In this document: piece by piece, positions 36,153 through 47,929 of the stretch
Layout of the letters: the number at the start of each line of letters is the position of its first letter
Numbering within the stretch: the first letter of the stretch is position 1
Assembly: GCF_000321225.1 (NCBI RefSeq)
Contig: NW_004451418.1
Coordinates: 87,226 to 151,225, forward strand
Direction: 5' to 3'
Source: Odobenus rosmarus divergens
Lineage: Eukaryota; Chordata; Mammalia; Carnivora; Odobenidae
DNA: 64,000 nt
Program-made: the position numbers and the translations under genes
Notes under the pieces: generated by a model
The model's database searches: none
Told to the model about the DNA's origin: nothing
Seen by the model: the letters and a program-made list of their open reading frames with translations, nothing else

Positions 36153-36318
36153 TCAGAGAGAGAGAGAGAATGCACACAAACAGGGGGAGCAGCAGGCAGA
36201 GGGAGAAGCAGGCTCCCCATTGAACAAGGAGGCTGATGTGGGACTCGATCCCAGGATCCTGGGATCATGACCTGAGCTGAAGGCAGACACTTAACTGACT
36301 AAGCCACCCAGGCGCCCC
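36087..36318 (-). mobile_element. CAN SINE with expanded (TTTA)n tail
   Basis: Antisense CAN SINE; its tail has grown into about ten TTTA units at 36111-36152. The flanks 'taaatgttac' at 36077-36086 and 36319-36328 are the target-site duplication. Confidence 0.93.
36111..36152. repeat. (TTTA)n microsatellite
   Basis: Ten or so uninterrupted TTTA units derived from the SINE tail; likely length-variable. Confidence 0.92.
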
Positions 36319-36601
36319 TAAATGTTACCTTCTCAGTGAGCACCCTTCTCACCACACTCCTTTCACCACTCTGTGTCCTGTCCCCTTTCTGCTTTATCTT
36401 TTCCTTCTGGCACTCAGCCTTTCCAATCTACCATATCACTGACACATTGGTTTGGTTTATGTGTCTCCCTCAATATGCAGGTAAGCTCCCTGAAAACAGG
36501 GATTTTTCTGTCATTCATACTATACTTCTAGCACTGAGGACAGTGCCTGGTACAACATAGGTCCTCACTAAATATTTGTTGAGTGAATAAATGAGGGTTC
36601 C

Positions 36602-38922
36602 AGAACATGCAGCCAAGAATAGTTTATCTGGCAAGGCTGTCATTTAGAATGGATGGAGAGATGCAGAGCTTCCAAGACCGGCAGAAACTGAAAGAATATG
36701 TGACCACTAAGCCGGCCCTACAAGAAATATTAAGGGGGGTTCTATAAAAGGAGAAAGACCCCAAGGGTGATATACAACAGAAATTTACAGAGACAATCTA
36801 TAGAAACAAGGACTTCACAGGCAACATGATGACAATAAATTCGTATCTTTCAATAATCACTCTTAACGTGAGTGGCCTAAATGCTTCCATAAAATGGCAC
36901 AGGGTTGCAGATTGGATAAAAAGTCAGGACCCATCCATATGCTGTCTACAAGAGACTCATTTCAAATCTAAAGATACATCCAGACTGAAAGTGAATGGAT
37001 GGAGATCCATCTTCCATGCCAATGGACGTCAAAAGAAAGCTGGGGTAGCAATTCTCATATCAGACAAATTAGATTTTAAGCTAAAGACTGTAGTTAGAGA
37101 CACAGAAGGACACTATATCATTCTTAAAGGGACTATCCAACAGAAAGATCTAACAGTTGTAAATATCTACATCCCCAACATGAGAGTAGCCAACTACATA
37201 AGCCAACTGTTAACCAAAATAAAGAGTCATATTGATAATAATACATTAATTATAGGAGACCTCAATACTCCACTCTCAGCAATAGACAGATCATCAGAGC
37301 AGAAAATCAACAAAGAAACAAGAGCTTTGAATGACACACTGGACCAGATGGACCTCATAGATATATACAGAACATTCCACCCTGAAACAACAGAATAGTC
37401 ATTCTTCTTGAGCGCACATGGAACTTTCTCCAGAATAGACCACATACTGTGTCACAAATCAGGTCTCAACTGATACTAAAAGACTGAGATTATTCCCTGC
37501 ATATTCTCAGACCATAATGCTTTAAAACTGGAACTCAATCACAAGAAAAAATTTGGAAGAAATTCAAACACTTGGAAGCTAAAGACCACTCTGCTCAAGA
37601 ATGTTTTTGGGTCAACCAGGATATCAAAGAAGAACTTTTTTTTTTTTTCAAAGAAGAACTTAAACGTTCATGGAAACCAATGAGAACGAAAACACATCGG
37701 TCCAAAACCTATGGGATACTGCAAAGGCAGTCCTAAGGGGGAAATATATAGCCATCCAAGCCTCACTCAAAAAAATAGAAAAATCCCGAATTCACCAACT
37801 ATCTTTACACCTTAAAGAAACAACAAATGATGCCTAAGCCACTCATTAGAAGAGAAATAAGATTAGAGCAGAGATCAATGAATTAGAAACCAGAAATACA
37901 GTAGAGCAGATCAACGAAACTAGAAGCTGGTTCTTTGAAAGAATTAATAAGATCAATAAATCACCAGCCAAATTAGCCAAACCACCACACCCAAAAAACA
38001 AATAATCAAATCAATAAATGGGAAGAAGACATGAAAAGACACTTCTCCAAAGAAGACATACAAATGGCTAAAAGACATATGAGAAAATGTTCATCATCAT
38101 TAGCCATCAGGGAAATTCAAATTAAAACCACATTGAGATACCACCTTACACCAATTAGAATGGCAAAAATTGACAAGGCAAGAAACAACAAATGTTGGAG
38201 AGGTTGTGGAGAAAGGTCAACCCTCTTACACTGTTGGTGGGAATGTAAGTTGGTACAGCCACTTTGGAAAACAGTGTGGAGGTTCCTCAAAAAATTAAAA
38301 GTAGAGCTACCCTATGACCCAGCAATTGCACTACTGGGTATTTACCCAAAGACACAGATGTAGAAAGAAGGGCCATATTACCCCAATGTTCATAGCAACA
38401 ATGTCCACAATAGCCAAACTGTGGAAAGAGCCAAGATGCCCTTCAACAGACAAATGGATAAAGAAGATGTGGTTCATATATACAATGGAATATTACTCAA
38501 CCATCAGAAAGGATGAATACCCAACTTTCGCATCAACATGGTTGGGACTGGAGGAGATTATGCTCAGTGAAATAAGTCAAGTAGAGAAAGTCAATTATCA
38601 TATGGTTTCACTAATTTGTAGAATATAAGGAATAGCATGGAGGACATTAGGAAAAGGAAGGGAAAAATGAAGGGGGGACATCGGAGGGGGAGATGAACCA
38701 TGAAAGACTATGGACTCGGAGAAACAAACTGAGGGTTTTAGAGGAGAGGGGCGTGGGGGGATGGGTTAGCCTGGTGATGGATATTAAGGAGGGCAGGTAT
38801 TGCATGAAGCACTGGGTGTTATACGCAAGCAATGAATCATGGAACACTACATCAAAAACTAATGATGTACTGTATGGTGACTAACATAACATAATAAAAT
38901 AAAATTAAAAAAATAAATAATA
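36602..38922 (+). mobile_element. L1 insertion, 5' truncated with internal deletion
   Basis: The flanks 'aataaatgagggttcc' (36586-36601) and 'aataaatgaggattcc' (38923-38938) form a target-site duplication with one mismatch. It starts in the region before ORF2. ORF2 opens at 36826 and codes for the N-terminal endonuclease part (190 residues, with LNVSGLNA and CCLQETHF motifs near residues 14-45) up to a premature stop at 37396. Sequence near 37985 jumps to the ORF2 C-terminal part, so the whole reverse transcriptase core is missing. A T-run interruption lies at 37638-37649. The C-terminal frame (38031-38628) is split by a shift near 38340. It cannot make a working protein. Confidence 0.93.
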
Positions 38923-38971
38923 AATAAATGAGGATTCCTCATGGTGACATGGAAGAGGCAGTGTGGAACAG

Positions 38972-39242
38972 TGTATTAGTTTTCTATTGCTGCCATAACA
39001 AATTGTTATAAACTTAGCAACTTAGAACAACACGTATGGATTATCTCCCAATTCTAAGTCAGAAGCCTTCGGCTGGTTTCTCTGCTCCAGCACCTAAAAG
39101 GCTAAAATCAAGGTATTGGCAGGGCTGCATTCCTTCTGGGAGGCACTAGGGGAGGATTTGTTTCCAGCTCATTCAGGTTGTTGGCAGAATTTAGTTTCAT
39201 GAGGTTGTAAGAATGAGATCCCCATTTCCTTGCTGGCTGTTG
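38972..39242 (-). mobile_element. Old LTR-like repeat, truncated
   Basis: 'tgtattagttttctattgct', 'gccataacaaattgttataa', 'taaaatcaaggtattggcag' and 'ggctgcattccttctgggag' are phrases of old mammalian MaLR/ERV LTRs in reverse. The far end is missing. Confidence 0.5.
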
Positions 39243-39693
39243 GCTGAAGAAAGTAAATATAACAAACCTACAAATATATGCTTGCTCTTTCTTATCTCGA
39301 CTTCTTTGACATAAAATTATATTAAGTAATAATTATAATGATGTTGCATTTGTAACATCTATGGATGTAATATGTGTGACAATAATAGCACAAAAAGAAA
39401 AATCGTGAGTAGGGCTATACATATAGGAGTAACATTACTACTTCTTGCAGGAATTGTGTTAATATAAATCTAAAGTGGATTCTGATAAATGATACATTTG
39501 GGAAGCCCTAGAGCAACCACCAAGAAAATAACTAAATAAATGGTAGAAAAATTATTAAAGGAATCAAATTATACTACAGATAATCACTTAATGCCAAATA
39601 AGCAGTAAAGGAATAGGAATAAAATAGAAATGGAACAAGATAGGAGTCATGTAGAAAGCAAAAAATTAATCTAACTGTAATAACATTAGATGT

Positions 39694-40099
39694 TGTATTA
39701 GTCAGGGTTCTCCAGAGAAATAGAACCAATAGGATGTGTATGTGTGCGTGTATATAAATAATTTTTCATAAGGAATTGGACTGTACAATTATGGAGCCTG
39801 GCAAAGCCAAATCTGCAGTGTGGGCCAGCAGGCTTGAGCCCCAGGAGCTCCAGTGGTGCAGTGCCAGTGTGAAAGCCAGCAGTTTGGAGACCCTGGAGAG
39901 TCAATGGTGCAGAGGAAGTCTGAAGGAAGTCTCTTGGAGAAACTCCCTCTTGCTCAGGGATTCATTCAGGATTTCAACTGATTGGATGAGGTCCACCCAC
40001 ATTATGGTGGGCCAACTACTTTACTCAGTGTTCACTAATTTAAATGTTAATCTCATCCCCAAACACCCACTAAATTGACACATAAAGTCAACCATTACT
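39694..40099. mobile_element. Solo LTR in L1 with 5-bp target duplication
   Basis: Starts 'tgtattagtcagggttctcc' and runs to 'gtcaaccattact'. It includes 'ttcaactgattggatgaggt' and 'ttaaatgttaatctcatccc', recognisable as an old mammalian LTR family. GATGT at 39689-39693 and 40100-40104 is the 5-bp duplication left by retroviral integration. No internal viral genes remain. Confidence 0.75.
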
Positions 40100-40846
40100 G
40101 ATGTGACTGAATTAAACAATCCAGCCAAAAGGCTGAGATTGCCAGAATGGATTAAAAAACAAATTTCAATTATATGCTGTCTACAGGACACGTTAGACTT
40201 AAATTATACAAATAGGTTGAAAGTAAAAGAATGGAAAATATATCATGCAAACAGCAACCATAAGAAATCTGGAGTGGCTATACTAATATCAGACAAAATA
40301 CACAAACAAAATATGTATTGCTAGAGATAAGGGGCACATTTTACAATGATAAAAGGATCAATCCATGAGGAATTCATAACAATAATAAACATATATGCAT
40401 GTAACAGCACAGTCCCAAAGTACATGAAGCAAAGCATGTTGCAGTTGAGGGGAGGAATAGAGAATTCAGCAATAATGGAGACTTCAATACCTCACTCTAT
40501 ATTGGATAGAACTAGGCAAGAGATCAATAAGGAAGTAAAAGACTTGTACAACACTATACACAAAGCTCACCTGACAGACACCTACAGAACACAGTACCCA
40601 ACAACAGTATACATTCTTCTAGGGTGCACATGAAGCATTCTTCAGGATGGACCTTAGACTAGGCCATAACACAAACCTCAATAAGTTTAAAAGGATTGAA
40701 ATCATACTAACCATGTTCTCTGATCACAATAGAATAAAATTAGAAATTACTAACTGAAAGAAACTGAGCAAATTCAGCAATATGTGGAAGTTAGACAGGG
40801 TGCTACTAAATAATCAGTGAGCCAAAGATAAAACACAGGAAAGGTA

Positions 40847-40958
40847 GGGATGCCTGGTTCGCTCAGTTGGTGGAGTGTATGACTCTTGATCTTGGGTTTG
40901 TGAGTTTGAGCCCCACATTGGGTATAGAGATTACTTAAAAATAAAATCTTAAAAAAAA
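40847..40958 (+). mobile_element. Short old-type CAN SINE
   Basis: Shorter variant: 'gggatgcctggttcgctcag', 'gactcttgatcttgggtttg', then 'agattacttaaaaataaaat'. It lacks the CT-rich section of the common copies in this window. It lies in L1. Confidence 0.8.
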
Positions 40959-42290
40959 CACACATACAGGGAAAATAGAAAATACTTTGAAATGAATTCA
41001 AGACATAACATACAAAAAAACTTATGGGATTCAGCTAAAGCAGTTCTTAGAGGAAAATTTATAGCTGTAAGTGCCTACATTAAAAAAGAAGAAAGATCTC
41101 AAATCAACAACCAAACATTCCACTTTGAGACATGAGAAAAAGAAGAGCAAACTCATCCCAAAGCAAGTAGAAGGAGGAAATAATGAAGATTAATTAAATA
41201 GAGAATAGAAAGACAATAGAGAAAATCAATAAAGCCAAAGTTGGTTCTTCAAAAAGATCAGCAAAATTGACAAATTGTTAGCTATACAGACCAAGAAAAA
41301 AGAGAGAAGACTCAGATTAATAAAATCATAAATAAAAGAGAGATAGTGTTATGTAACTGAAAGAAATAGAATGTAAAGGGAATGTCAAACAACTAAATAC
41401 CAACAAGTCACATAACTTAGATAAAATTGACAAATTCCTAGAAAGATACACACTACCACAACTGACTCAAAAAGAAATAGAAAATCCAAATAGACCTGTA
41501 ACAAGTAAAGAGTTTAAATTAGGAAGCAAAAATCTTCCCAGAAAGTCCAGGACTAAATGGCTATACTGGTTAATTCTACCAAACATTTAAAGAATTAATC
41601 CCAATTCTACACAAACTTTTCCAAAAAACAGAAGAGGATGGGACACATCTCCACTTATTCTATGAGGTGTAGCCACTCAGTCAGGCAGCTCTCCTCAAAT
41701 AGGTAAACACTGAGTTTTTCCCCTCCTCAGTGTATGTACACCCAAGAGAAATGAAAACATGTCACATAAAAACGTGGACATGAGTGTTCTTAGCAGCATT
41801 GTTTATAATACTCACAAACTGAAAATAATCCTAATGTTCACCAACTGATAAATAAGCAAAATGTAGTATATAACTATATTATGGAATATTATTTGGCAAT
41901 AAAAAACAATAAAATACTGATGAATACTACAACATGAATGAACTTTGAAAGCATTATGCTACACAAAAGAAGCCAGTCACAAAGGACCACATATTGTATG
42001 ATCCCATTTATTGGAAATGCCCAGTATCAGTAAATTTATAGAAACAGAATCTATAGACTAGTAGCTTCCTAAGGCTGGGAGGGATGGGGGATGGGGAAAG
42101 TTAAGTGGCAATAAATAAGGAGTGTAGGGTTTCTTTTAGGATTAATTAATGATGTGCTTAAATTAATTATGGTGCTGAATGCACAACTTTGTGAATATAA
42201 TAAAAGCCATTGAATTGTATACTTTTTTAAATGGGTGAATTGAATGATAATGTAAGTTATAACTCAGTAAGTTGTTAAAAAACAGAAAAA

Positions 42291-42417
42291 AATTAGGATA
42301 TAATTCAGGAATAAATATTGGTAAAGAATACCATACCATATCAAATTCTTCATTTTCCTGGTTGATCATTTCTGGTTTTTCCAAACATTTTTCACATGTA
42401 TAATTAATTTCATTTTT
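42291..42417. other. Short unique spacer
   Basis: A-rich spacer between the L1 end and the next SINE. Confidence 0.4.
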
Positions 42418-42611
42418 TATTTTTTAAAAAATATTTTATTTATTTGAGAGAGAGAGAGGAGCACAAGTGGGGGTGGGAGGGAGCAGACGGAAAGGAAGAA
42501 ACAGGCTCCCCGTGGAACAGGGAGCCCAATGCAGGGCTCAATCTCAGGACCCCGAGATCATGACCTGAGCCAAAGGCTCAGTTTAATCAACTGAGCCACC
42601 CAGGTGCCCCC
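42418..42611 (-). mobile_element. CAN SINE
   Basis: Antisense CAN SINE from A/T-rich tail and GAGAGA to 'gagccacccaggtgcccc'. Confidence 0.9.
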
Positions 42612-42733
42612 AAAATTAAGGTGTTTTTAACATAACCACAATAACTTGGCCATATTATTACATCTAAAACATTTTACAATAATTTTCCATATCATTAAAA
42701 CTCTATTAAATTATCAGATTTCCAATTGCCTTG

Positions 42734-43119
42734 TGTAGTAGTTTGTGCTTGGTCAGCCATAACAAAGTACCACAGCCTGGCTGGCTTTTGTTTTCCTCAC
42801 AGTTTGGAAGCTATAAGTCTGAGATCCAGGTGTTGATGGGGTTGATTTCTTCTGAGGCCTCCCTCCCTGGCGTGTAGATGGCCATCCCTATCTGTTCTGT
42901 TTGGACATTGTCTTTCCTCTGTGAGTGTCTGTGTCCTAAGCTCCTCTTCTTATAAGAACGCCAGTCATATTGGATTAAGGCCCACTCATATGATCTCATT
43001 TTACCTTAATTGCCTCTTTAAAGGCCCTGTCTCCAAAAACAGTCACAATCTGAGGTGCTGGAGGTTAAGACTTCAACATATGAAATTTGATGGGGGAGGC
43101 ACAATTCACCCATAAGACA
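42734..43119 (-). mobile_element. MaLR-type LTR
   Basis: 'cagccataacaaagtaccac', 'gatttcttctgaggcctccc', 'cttcttataagaacgccagt', 'aattgcctctttaaaggccc' and 'gacttcaacatatgaaattt'. It is the reverse-orientation relative of 20320-20665. Starts TG and ends CA; no clear target duplication. Confidence 0.65.
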
Positions 43120-43150
43120 TTCTAAATGTCATGTAAAAAATATTTTCTTA

Positions 43151-43345
43151 GGGCGCCTGGGTGGTTCAGTCAGTTAAGCGTCTGCCTTCAGCTCAGGTCA
43201 TGATCCCAGAGTTCTGGGATCGAGCCCCACATTGGGCTCCCCACTGAGCAGGGAGTCTGCTTCTCCCACTGCCTGCCGCTCCACCTGCTTGTGCGTGCGT
43301 GCTCTCTCTCTCAAATAAATAAATAAATAAAATCTTAAAAAAATA
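43151..43345 (+). mobile_element. CAN SINE
   Basis: Sense CAN SINE beginning 'gggcgcctgggtggttcagt' and ending in (AAAT)n. The flanks TATTTTCTT at 43141-43149 and 43346-43354 are the target-site duplication. Confidence 0.93.
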
Positions 43346-43454
43346 TATTTTCTTGTTTGAATGAGGGACCCTCACAGAGGAGAAAAAACCCACTGTTGCC
43401 TAGTGTTAACATACATTACTTCAAACTATTGCCACTTTAAAGTGTACAAACATA

Positions 43455-43534
43455 GGCAGCTTTCTGCCCAAGGGTCCTGTCCCTGTGCTTTAATAAAATC
43501 ACCTTTTTGCACCAAAAAAATAAAATAAAATAAG
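43455..43534 (+). mobile_element. Retrocopy of a polyadenylated transcript end, ERV-like
   Basis: An 80-bp insert is flanked by 'gtgtacaaacata' at 43442-43454 and 43535-43547. It holds 'tgctttaataaaatcacctt' and then an A-rich tail. The AATAAA-plus-'cacctttttgcacc' end resembles, from memory, the R-region end of a class I endogenous-retrovirus LTR. The poly(A) tail and long duplication point to L1-type retroposition of an RNA rather than viral integration. Non-coding. Confidence 0.6.
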
Positions 43535-43674
43535 GTGTACAAACATAAAACTAAGTATAAACTTCTCACATGTATAGCTCGTTTACAATTATAAATCCAA
43601 GGAGATTTCCAAGTGAATACAACAAAATCTAAAAGCAAAGTTTATGTTAACAATGATATAATGGTTATATTACA

Positions 43675-44620
43675 CTGTCTTTGTTATTGTTTTACCTTAA
43701 ATCACTGTTTGATTTTATTTTGGTTATTGCATTTTTCAGTCCTAAAATTTCCATGTGATTTTTCTTTGTACCTTAAATTTCTTTGGTGAGACTTCCTACT
43801 TTTTATTCATTTGTTTCAAGCATGTTCACAACTGCTTGTCAAAGCACTTTAATAATGGTTGCTTTAAATCAGGTCTCCTCTGATGCCACTTTGGTGGAAG
43901 AAGTGGGGTGCTCCCTTGTTACTTACCAGATGGAAGTGGAGAAGTCTGGGCTCTCCACTCAGCTCCTTTGACCCCTATAGGGGAGTGGTTCCTTGTCATC
44001 CCCTGTTGGAGGTGAGAGTTCAGGCTCCCACTAGGCCTTTTGCTGGCATCCTGCCTACTGGGAGGGGAAGGGGCTTTTTATTACTCAAGAGGTGATGAAA
44101 GTCTCCTTTCCCCTGGGCCTTCTATGACTCCACTTGGTAGAGGGGGTGTTGAGATGCCTGTAGCAGCCTAATGAGAATGGAAGTCTCAGTTCTCCCCATG
44201 ACCTTCACTGGAAGGGGTGGGGGTGCGGTTGCAGCCTTGTTATTTCTCGTGATGTTTGGCTGGAAGTAGACCCATTCTTGTCTAAAAGTTTTCTGTTCTG
44301 CTAGACTGCCCCTTTCCTGGTCCATTGGCCTGAGAGAGAAGACTTTTCCTGGGGCTCTTTTGTCTGTGTCCATTGGTATTTCTGGGTTGCTGGCTTCTCC
44401 AGTATCCAGTCTGGGATAAATGAGGCAAAACGAAAACTCAGGGAATTCATCACCATGTTCCTCAAGACTCATGATCCTGAACTGGCTTGCCTTATTTTCT
44501 TCACCTTTCCAACTTTTCTCATGTTTGTTTTATATATAATGCCCCATGTTTTCAGTTGTACTTAGTGGAAGGAATAAGGGAAAGTGCCTCTACTCCATCT
44601 TTCCAGAAGCAGAAGTCCTG
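43675..44620 (-). mobile_element. Possible ancient LINE 3' UTR
   Basis: GC-rich, loosely repeated phrases ('agtctgggctctccactcag', 'gagttcaggctcccactagg', 'ggaagtctcagttctcccca') resemble the GC-rich 3' UTR of old L1M-type elements. The 116-codon - frame (44122-44472) and the smaller + frames are side effects. Confidence 0.4.
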
Positions 44621-45420
44621 ATTTTTTTTTTTTTTATAGAAGCCTTTATTTGGAAGCTGGATATTTCATTAGTTGACGTAATTCTTTTGATTTTGAACTT
44701 GACAGCCATCATTTGAGTTGCTAACATGCATTATACTTCCTTATTGACAATAAACTTGTCTTTAACTATCTATCCATTATTTTTCTAGCCAATCCACTTA
44801 ATAGATACCCTCGGAAATTGCAATGTAGCCATTTCACGAAAAATTCCTAGTTGAGGGTTTACCACTACTTTTACTGCTGACAAAGATTGGTACATACATA
44901 GATTGATCCACGCGGCCCCCTCCACTCAACCCTGAACATAAAGATAAGACCAAAAAGTTATTTTACGTTCAGCATACCTTATTACTGATCATGACTCAAT
45001 TCTCTCACTTACTCTTTTCCAGCTACCTGTAATAGTCGCTTGGCATCAACATTACTACAATCACAAATAGAAATGCAAAATGAAATTGCCTGGCATGAAT
45101 TAGTTGCAAGTTGACCCTGAATAATGTTTGTATTCATTCATTTTAGTTTGTCATCAAAATGAAAAATTCTTAAATTGCCAAATTCATTGAATTCATGGGT
45201 TCTGGAGGCTCCATCTATCTGGACTCGCAAATTCCAGTTTGAGAAACTTAAGTCTACACTGTTTCCACATCAAGCTGGTTAATAAGAGTTACTAATGGAC
45301 TACAGGCTAGCCTGCAGGTGGTTGTTAAATACTGAGGCACATGGTTGGGGACAGACAGGAACCATCTGACTGGTAGAGTAATGATGATAATAGGTTCATT
45401 CTTTACTCATCTGTACCATT
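44621..45420. other. No gene recognised
   Basis: T-run at 44622-44635, then unique DNA. Confidence 0.35.
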
Positions 45421-45885
45421 CATTCACTGATAGTTCCCCTCCATATTCCTAGACACTACCATTTCCAGCATGATCCAGCTGATTTCCAATTGCCGTACTC
45501 TGCAATTACCATACTCTGCATTTCTGTGCCTGGGAGTTCTTTCCAAAATCACAGAAGACTACTCTGTCCATGGCATGCCAGAAGTGCCAGGACATTAACA
45601 CATCCTGGAGCAGCCCTCAACTCATGATTCTCAGGAGCTGGTGTACAAATACCCCAACTCATTTACCTCTGGCATGGGATATCACTGGGGCTTGTGTTTG
45701 CACTACTTCCCCGAATTTCCCTTTGGTGTTTCCAGTTTTCCACAGTGGTGACTGCCTTGCTAATGCATCCTTTATTGGCTGCCTTCCTCTCCTTCATCTC
45801 CTAGGCCCACCATCAGTGTTTCCTGTACCTTCCAAATAAAGCCCTTGCACTCAGATTCTTATCTCAGGATTTGCTGCTGGGAGGA
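45421..45885. mobile_element. Possible old LTR
   Basis: The end 'ccttccaaataaagcccttg' followed by 'cactcagattcttatctcag' is similar to 33253-33301 and typical of old ERV LTR 3' ends. A short tandem 'attRccRtactctgca' lies at 45489-45520. The 89-codon frame inside is chance. Confidence 0.4.
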
Positions 45886-45889
45886 AAGT

Positions 45890-46185
45890 ACCTTATAAAG
45901 TGCTTTTACTTATGACATCTTATTTGACCCATACAACAATTCTGGAAAGGACAGAGTTTTTTTGGTCAGGGCCAGCAATGGAATGTGAGCCCCATGTTCT
46001 GTTACATTCTCTTGTGTATCCTGAGAATGCACCTGGCACATTATAGATATTTAACAAATAATTGATGAGTAAAAGAAGAAACTGAGGTTCCTGTAAGTAA
46101 TTTTTATCAAATTACCAATGAAAGAGTCAGGACTTGGTCTTTTGACTCCAAGCACAGTGCTCTCTCCACTACACACTCACTTCCT
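45890..46185. repeat. L2 3' end (+) and MIR (-) fragments
   Basis: 46010-46075 reads as a sense L2 end ('gcacctggcacattatagat'). 46078-46180 reads as antisense MIR ('agaaactgaggttcctgtaa', 'gactccaagcacagtgctct'). Confidence 0.6.
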
Positions 46186-47460
46186 GTTCTAACCCTGCTG
46201 CCTCAGATCATGGTTTGCAGAGGAACTTAAAGATGACTTAAATATGTCAATATCATTAGCCAGTTCTAAACCATAGTGATGTCAATGGTTTCAGAGTTGG
46301 TGGAATAGAAAGATCTGTGAGAATATTAAAGACATTTATGGGACAAATGGCCAAGTCTGCTTGTTTGTATCACACAGATTTGGGGGTCACATCCTTCCCA
46401 TGGTGACCATCTGGAACTCCAGGGCCCCATAAAATAAGACACAACTAGTCTTTCTTCACTCCAAGGTAGTTAAAACATTCTAGCCCAGCCTTGTTTTTAT
46501 AGTTTTCCTCATCAGTGGTGTGAACACATAAAAGTCACATTTATATGTGTTAAACGAAACCTCATTTAACATTTTAACTTATGCTTTAAAAAAATTATTT
46601 CATATCTCCTTTAAGAATTCTAATGAGTTCTATAATAAATGGACACTTGTAGATAAAACCATATTCAGCAGTATGAACAAAGAAATAATATCTACTGCAG
46701 TTAGCTATCAGATTAAATATTAACTCATTAGTCAATTTTTACTTAAATCATGCATCTTCCCCCAAATGAATGGTTATTCTGTGAAGCCATTTTGATTCCT
46801 GAGCACTGCTTTCCCTAAACTCCTTAAAGTCATCAGGCACATTAAAGGATATCCAATTTCATTGGTCTAAGCTGAGTGATCGCAATTCATCAAGGCATGA
46901 AAAGTCTGTCCAGTCTTGTGGAATATCATTAAATGGTTCAAGGACGTTTCTAATCTTAATGATGGCCAAGGGGGAGCAACTATTATGATGATGAATGGGA
47001 ATGAAGATCTGGAAAAAGTTCAAGGCATGTTATACTTACAAAGACTAATACACGTTGTTTATCTAAATCATCCAACTGATTAAAGAAACACACAAAGCCC
47101 AAGACAGTTAAAAGCAGAGAACCAAATAGGGTTTGACCTACCCTGGTATATTTATCGCTGACCATGTCATGCGTGTAAAATGTATTGCTCCACCAAGATG
47201 CTGTGTATATAAATCGGGAGGGTCTTTTGAGGCTGATGTTGAGTAATATAGGCTGTCCAGTTTATTGCCTGGCTAAATATTTATATAAAATGAGTTCGTT
47301 GATGGTGGGGAAGCCTCCATAAAAGGAGTCTTTCAATGTTACTAACTGATTAGCTACAACGCCTAAGGCTTAGCAAGAGCTAGGTGGTGGTGACTTTGGT
47401 ACTTCCGCTCCCCAAACCAATTCCTGAGCTGCTCAGTGTTTTGAATACCTGGCCTGAATT
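46186..47460. other. No gene recognised
   Basis: Unique DNA. Antisense frames of 60-78 codons lack domains. Confidence 0.4.
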
Positions 47461-47461
47461 G

Positions 47462-47462
<1 letters not shown>

Positions 47463-47492
<30 letters not shown>
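47463..47492. repeat. (GT)n microsatellite
   Basis: About 15 uninterrupted GT units. It accounts for a run of His-Thr in an antisense frame. Confidence 0.95.
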
Positions 47493-47495
<3 letters not shown>

Positions 47496-47929
47496 AGCCA
47501 AGTAAGGCAATACCCTCTTGGTACCAAGACCAGTAGAGTCTGCAAGGAAAGAGGAAATGCTTTTTGGTACACACCTAGAAGAGTGCTCTTTGGAGCCATT
47601 TTTCATTGGCAGAACATGTCAGGGCAGGCAATGCTGGGATAAATGGGGGAAGGCTCACTTTATATCATAAAGGCCAGAGAATGGATCTCTTATGCAGGGG
47701 ACTTGTTTTTGGCTGACCTTTCCCTGGGAAAGAGGAAAAATCAACCACATAGGTGACTGGGAGGATGTTGGGCCATGACCAAAGACTTGATCATATTGAA
47801 TATCTTTTCAGTAAGTCTGGGAGTGGTAGGTCATTGGGCTGAAATAGTGAAGCCATTGCTTAAAGGATTGTTTAAAAATAAGAAGCTGGAGTTGTTGAAG
47901 ATTTAGAATTAAAGATACTCTTCACTTGG
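47493..47929. other. No gene recognised
   Basis: Unique DNA. Confidence 0.35.

Larger units (their letters stand above)
35180..36601 (+). mobile_element. L2 element interrupted twice
   Basis: The sense L2 begins with 'gctcaggccaaaattcttgg' near 35212, is broken by an MLT1 LTR, and resumes at about 35736 ('accacttctccccctctcca', 'acaacagggtcctcactggc', 'ctccctgcatccatag'). It is broken again by a CAN SINE at 36087-36318 and ends with 'gacagtgcctggtacaacat' and 'aaatatttgttgagtgaata'. The L1 at 36602 landed on its 3' end. Frames of 74-127 codons here are L2/SINE products. Confidence 0.85.
39260..42290 (+). mobile_element. Old L1 with solo LTR and SINE inside
   Basis: Sense old L1. 39500-39690 ('agagcaaccaccaagaaaat') is the region just before the endonuclease part. 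After the LTR it resumes at 40105 ('aaaaggctgagattgccaga', 'ttatatgctgtctacaggac') through the EN domain, then degraded ORF2 to about 41640, then a jump to the 3' UTR at about 41700-42290 ('gagaaatgaaaacatgtcac', 'atggaatattatttggcaat'). Short frames at 40103-40633 are ORF2 remnants with stops. Confidence 0.85.

Noticed and set aside
36826..37398. 190-codon frame as a functional endonuclease gene
   Set aside because: It is the N-terminal part of L1 ORF2 in a truncated, internally deleted insertion with a premature stop.
44122..44472. 116-codon - frame
   Set aside because: Falls in sequence resembling the GC-rich 3' UTR of an ancient LINE.
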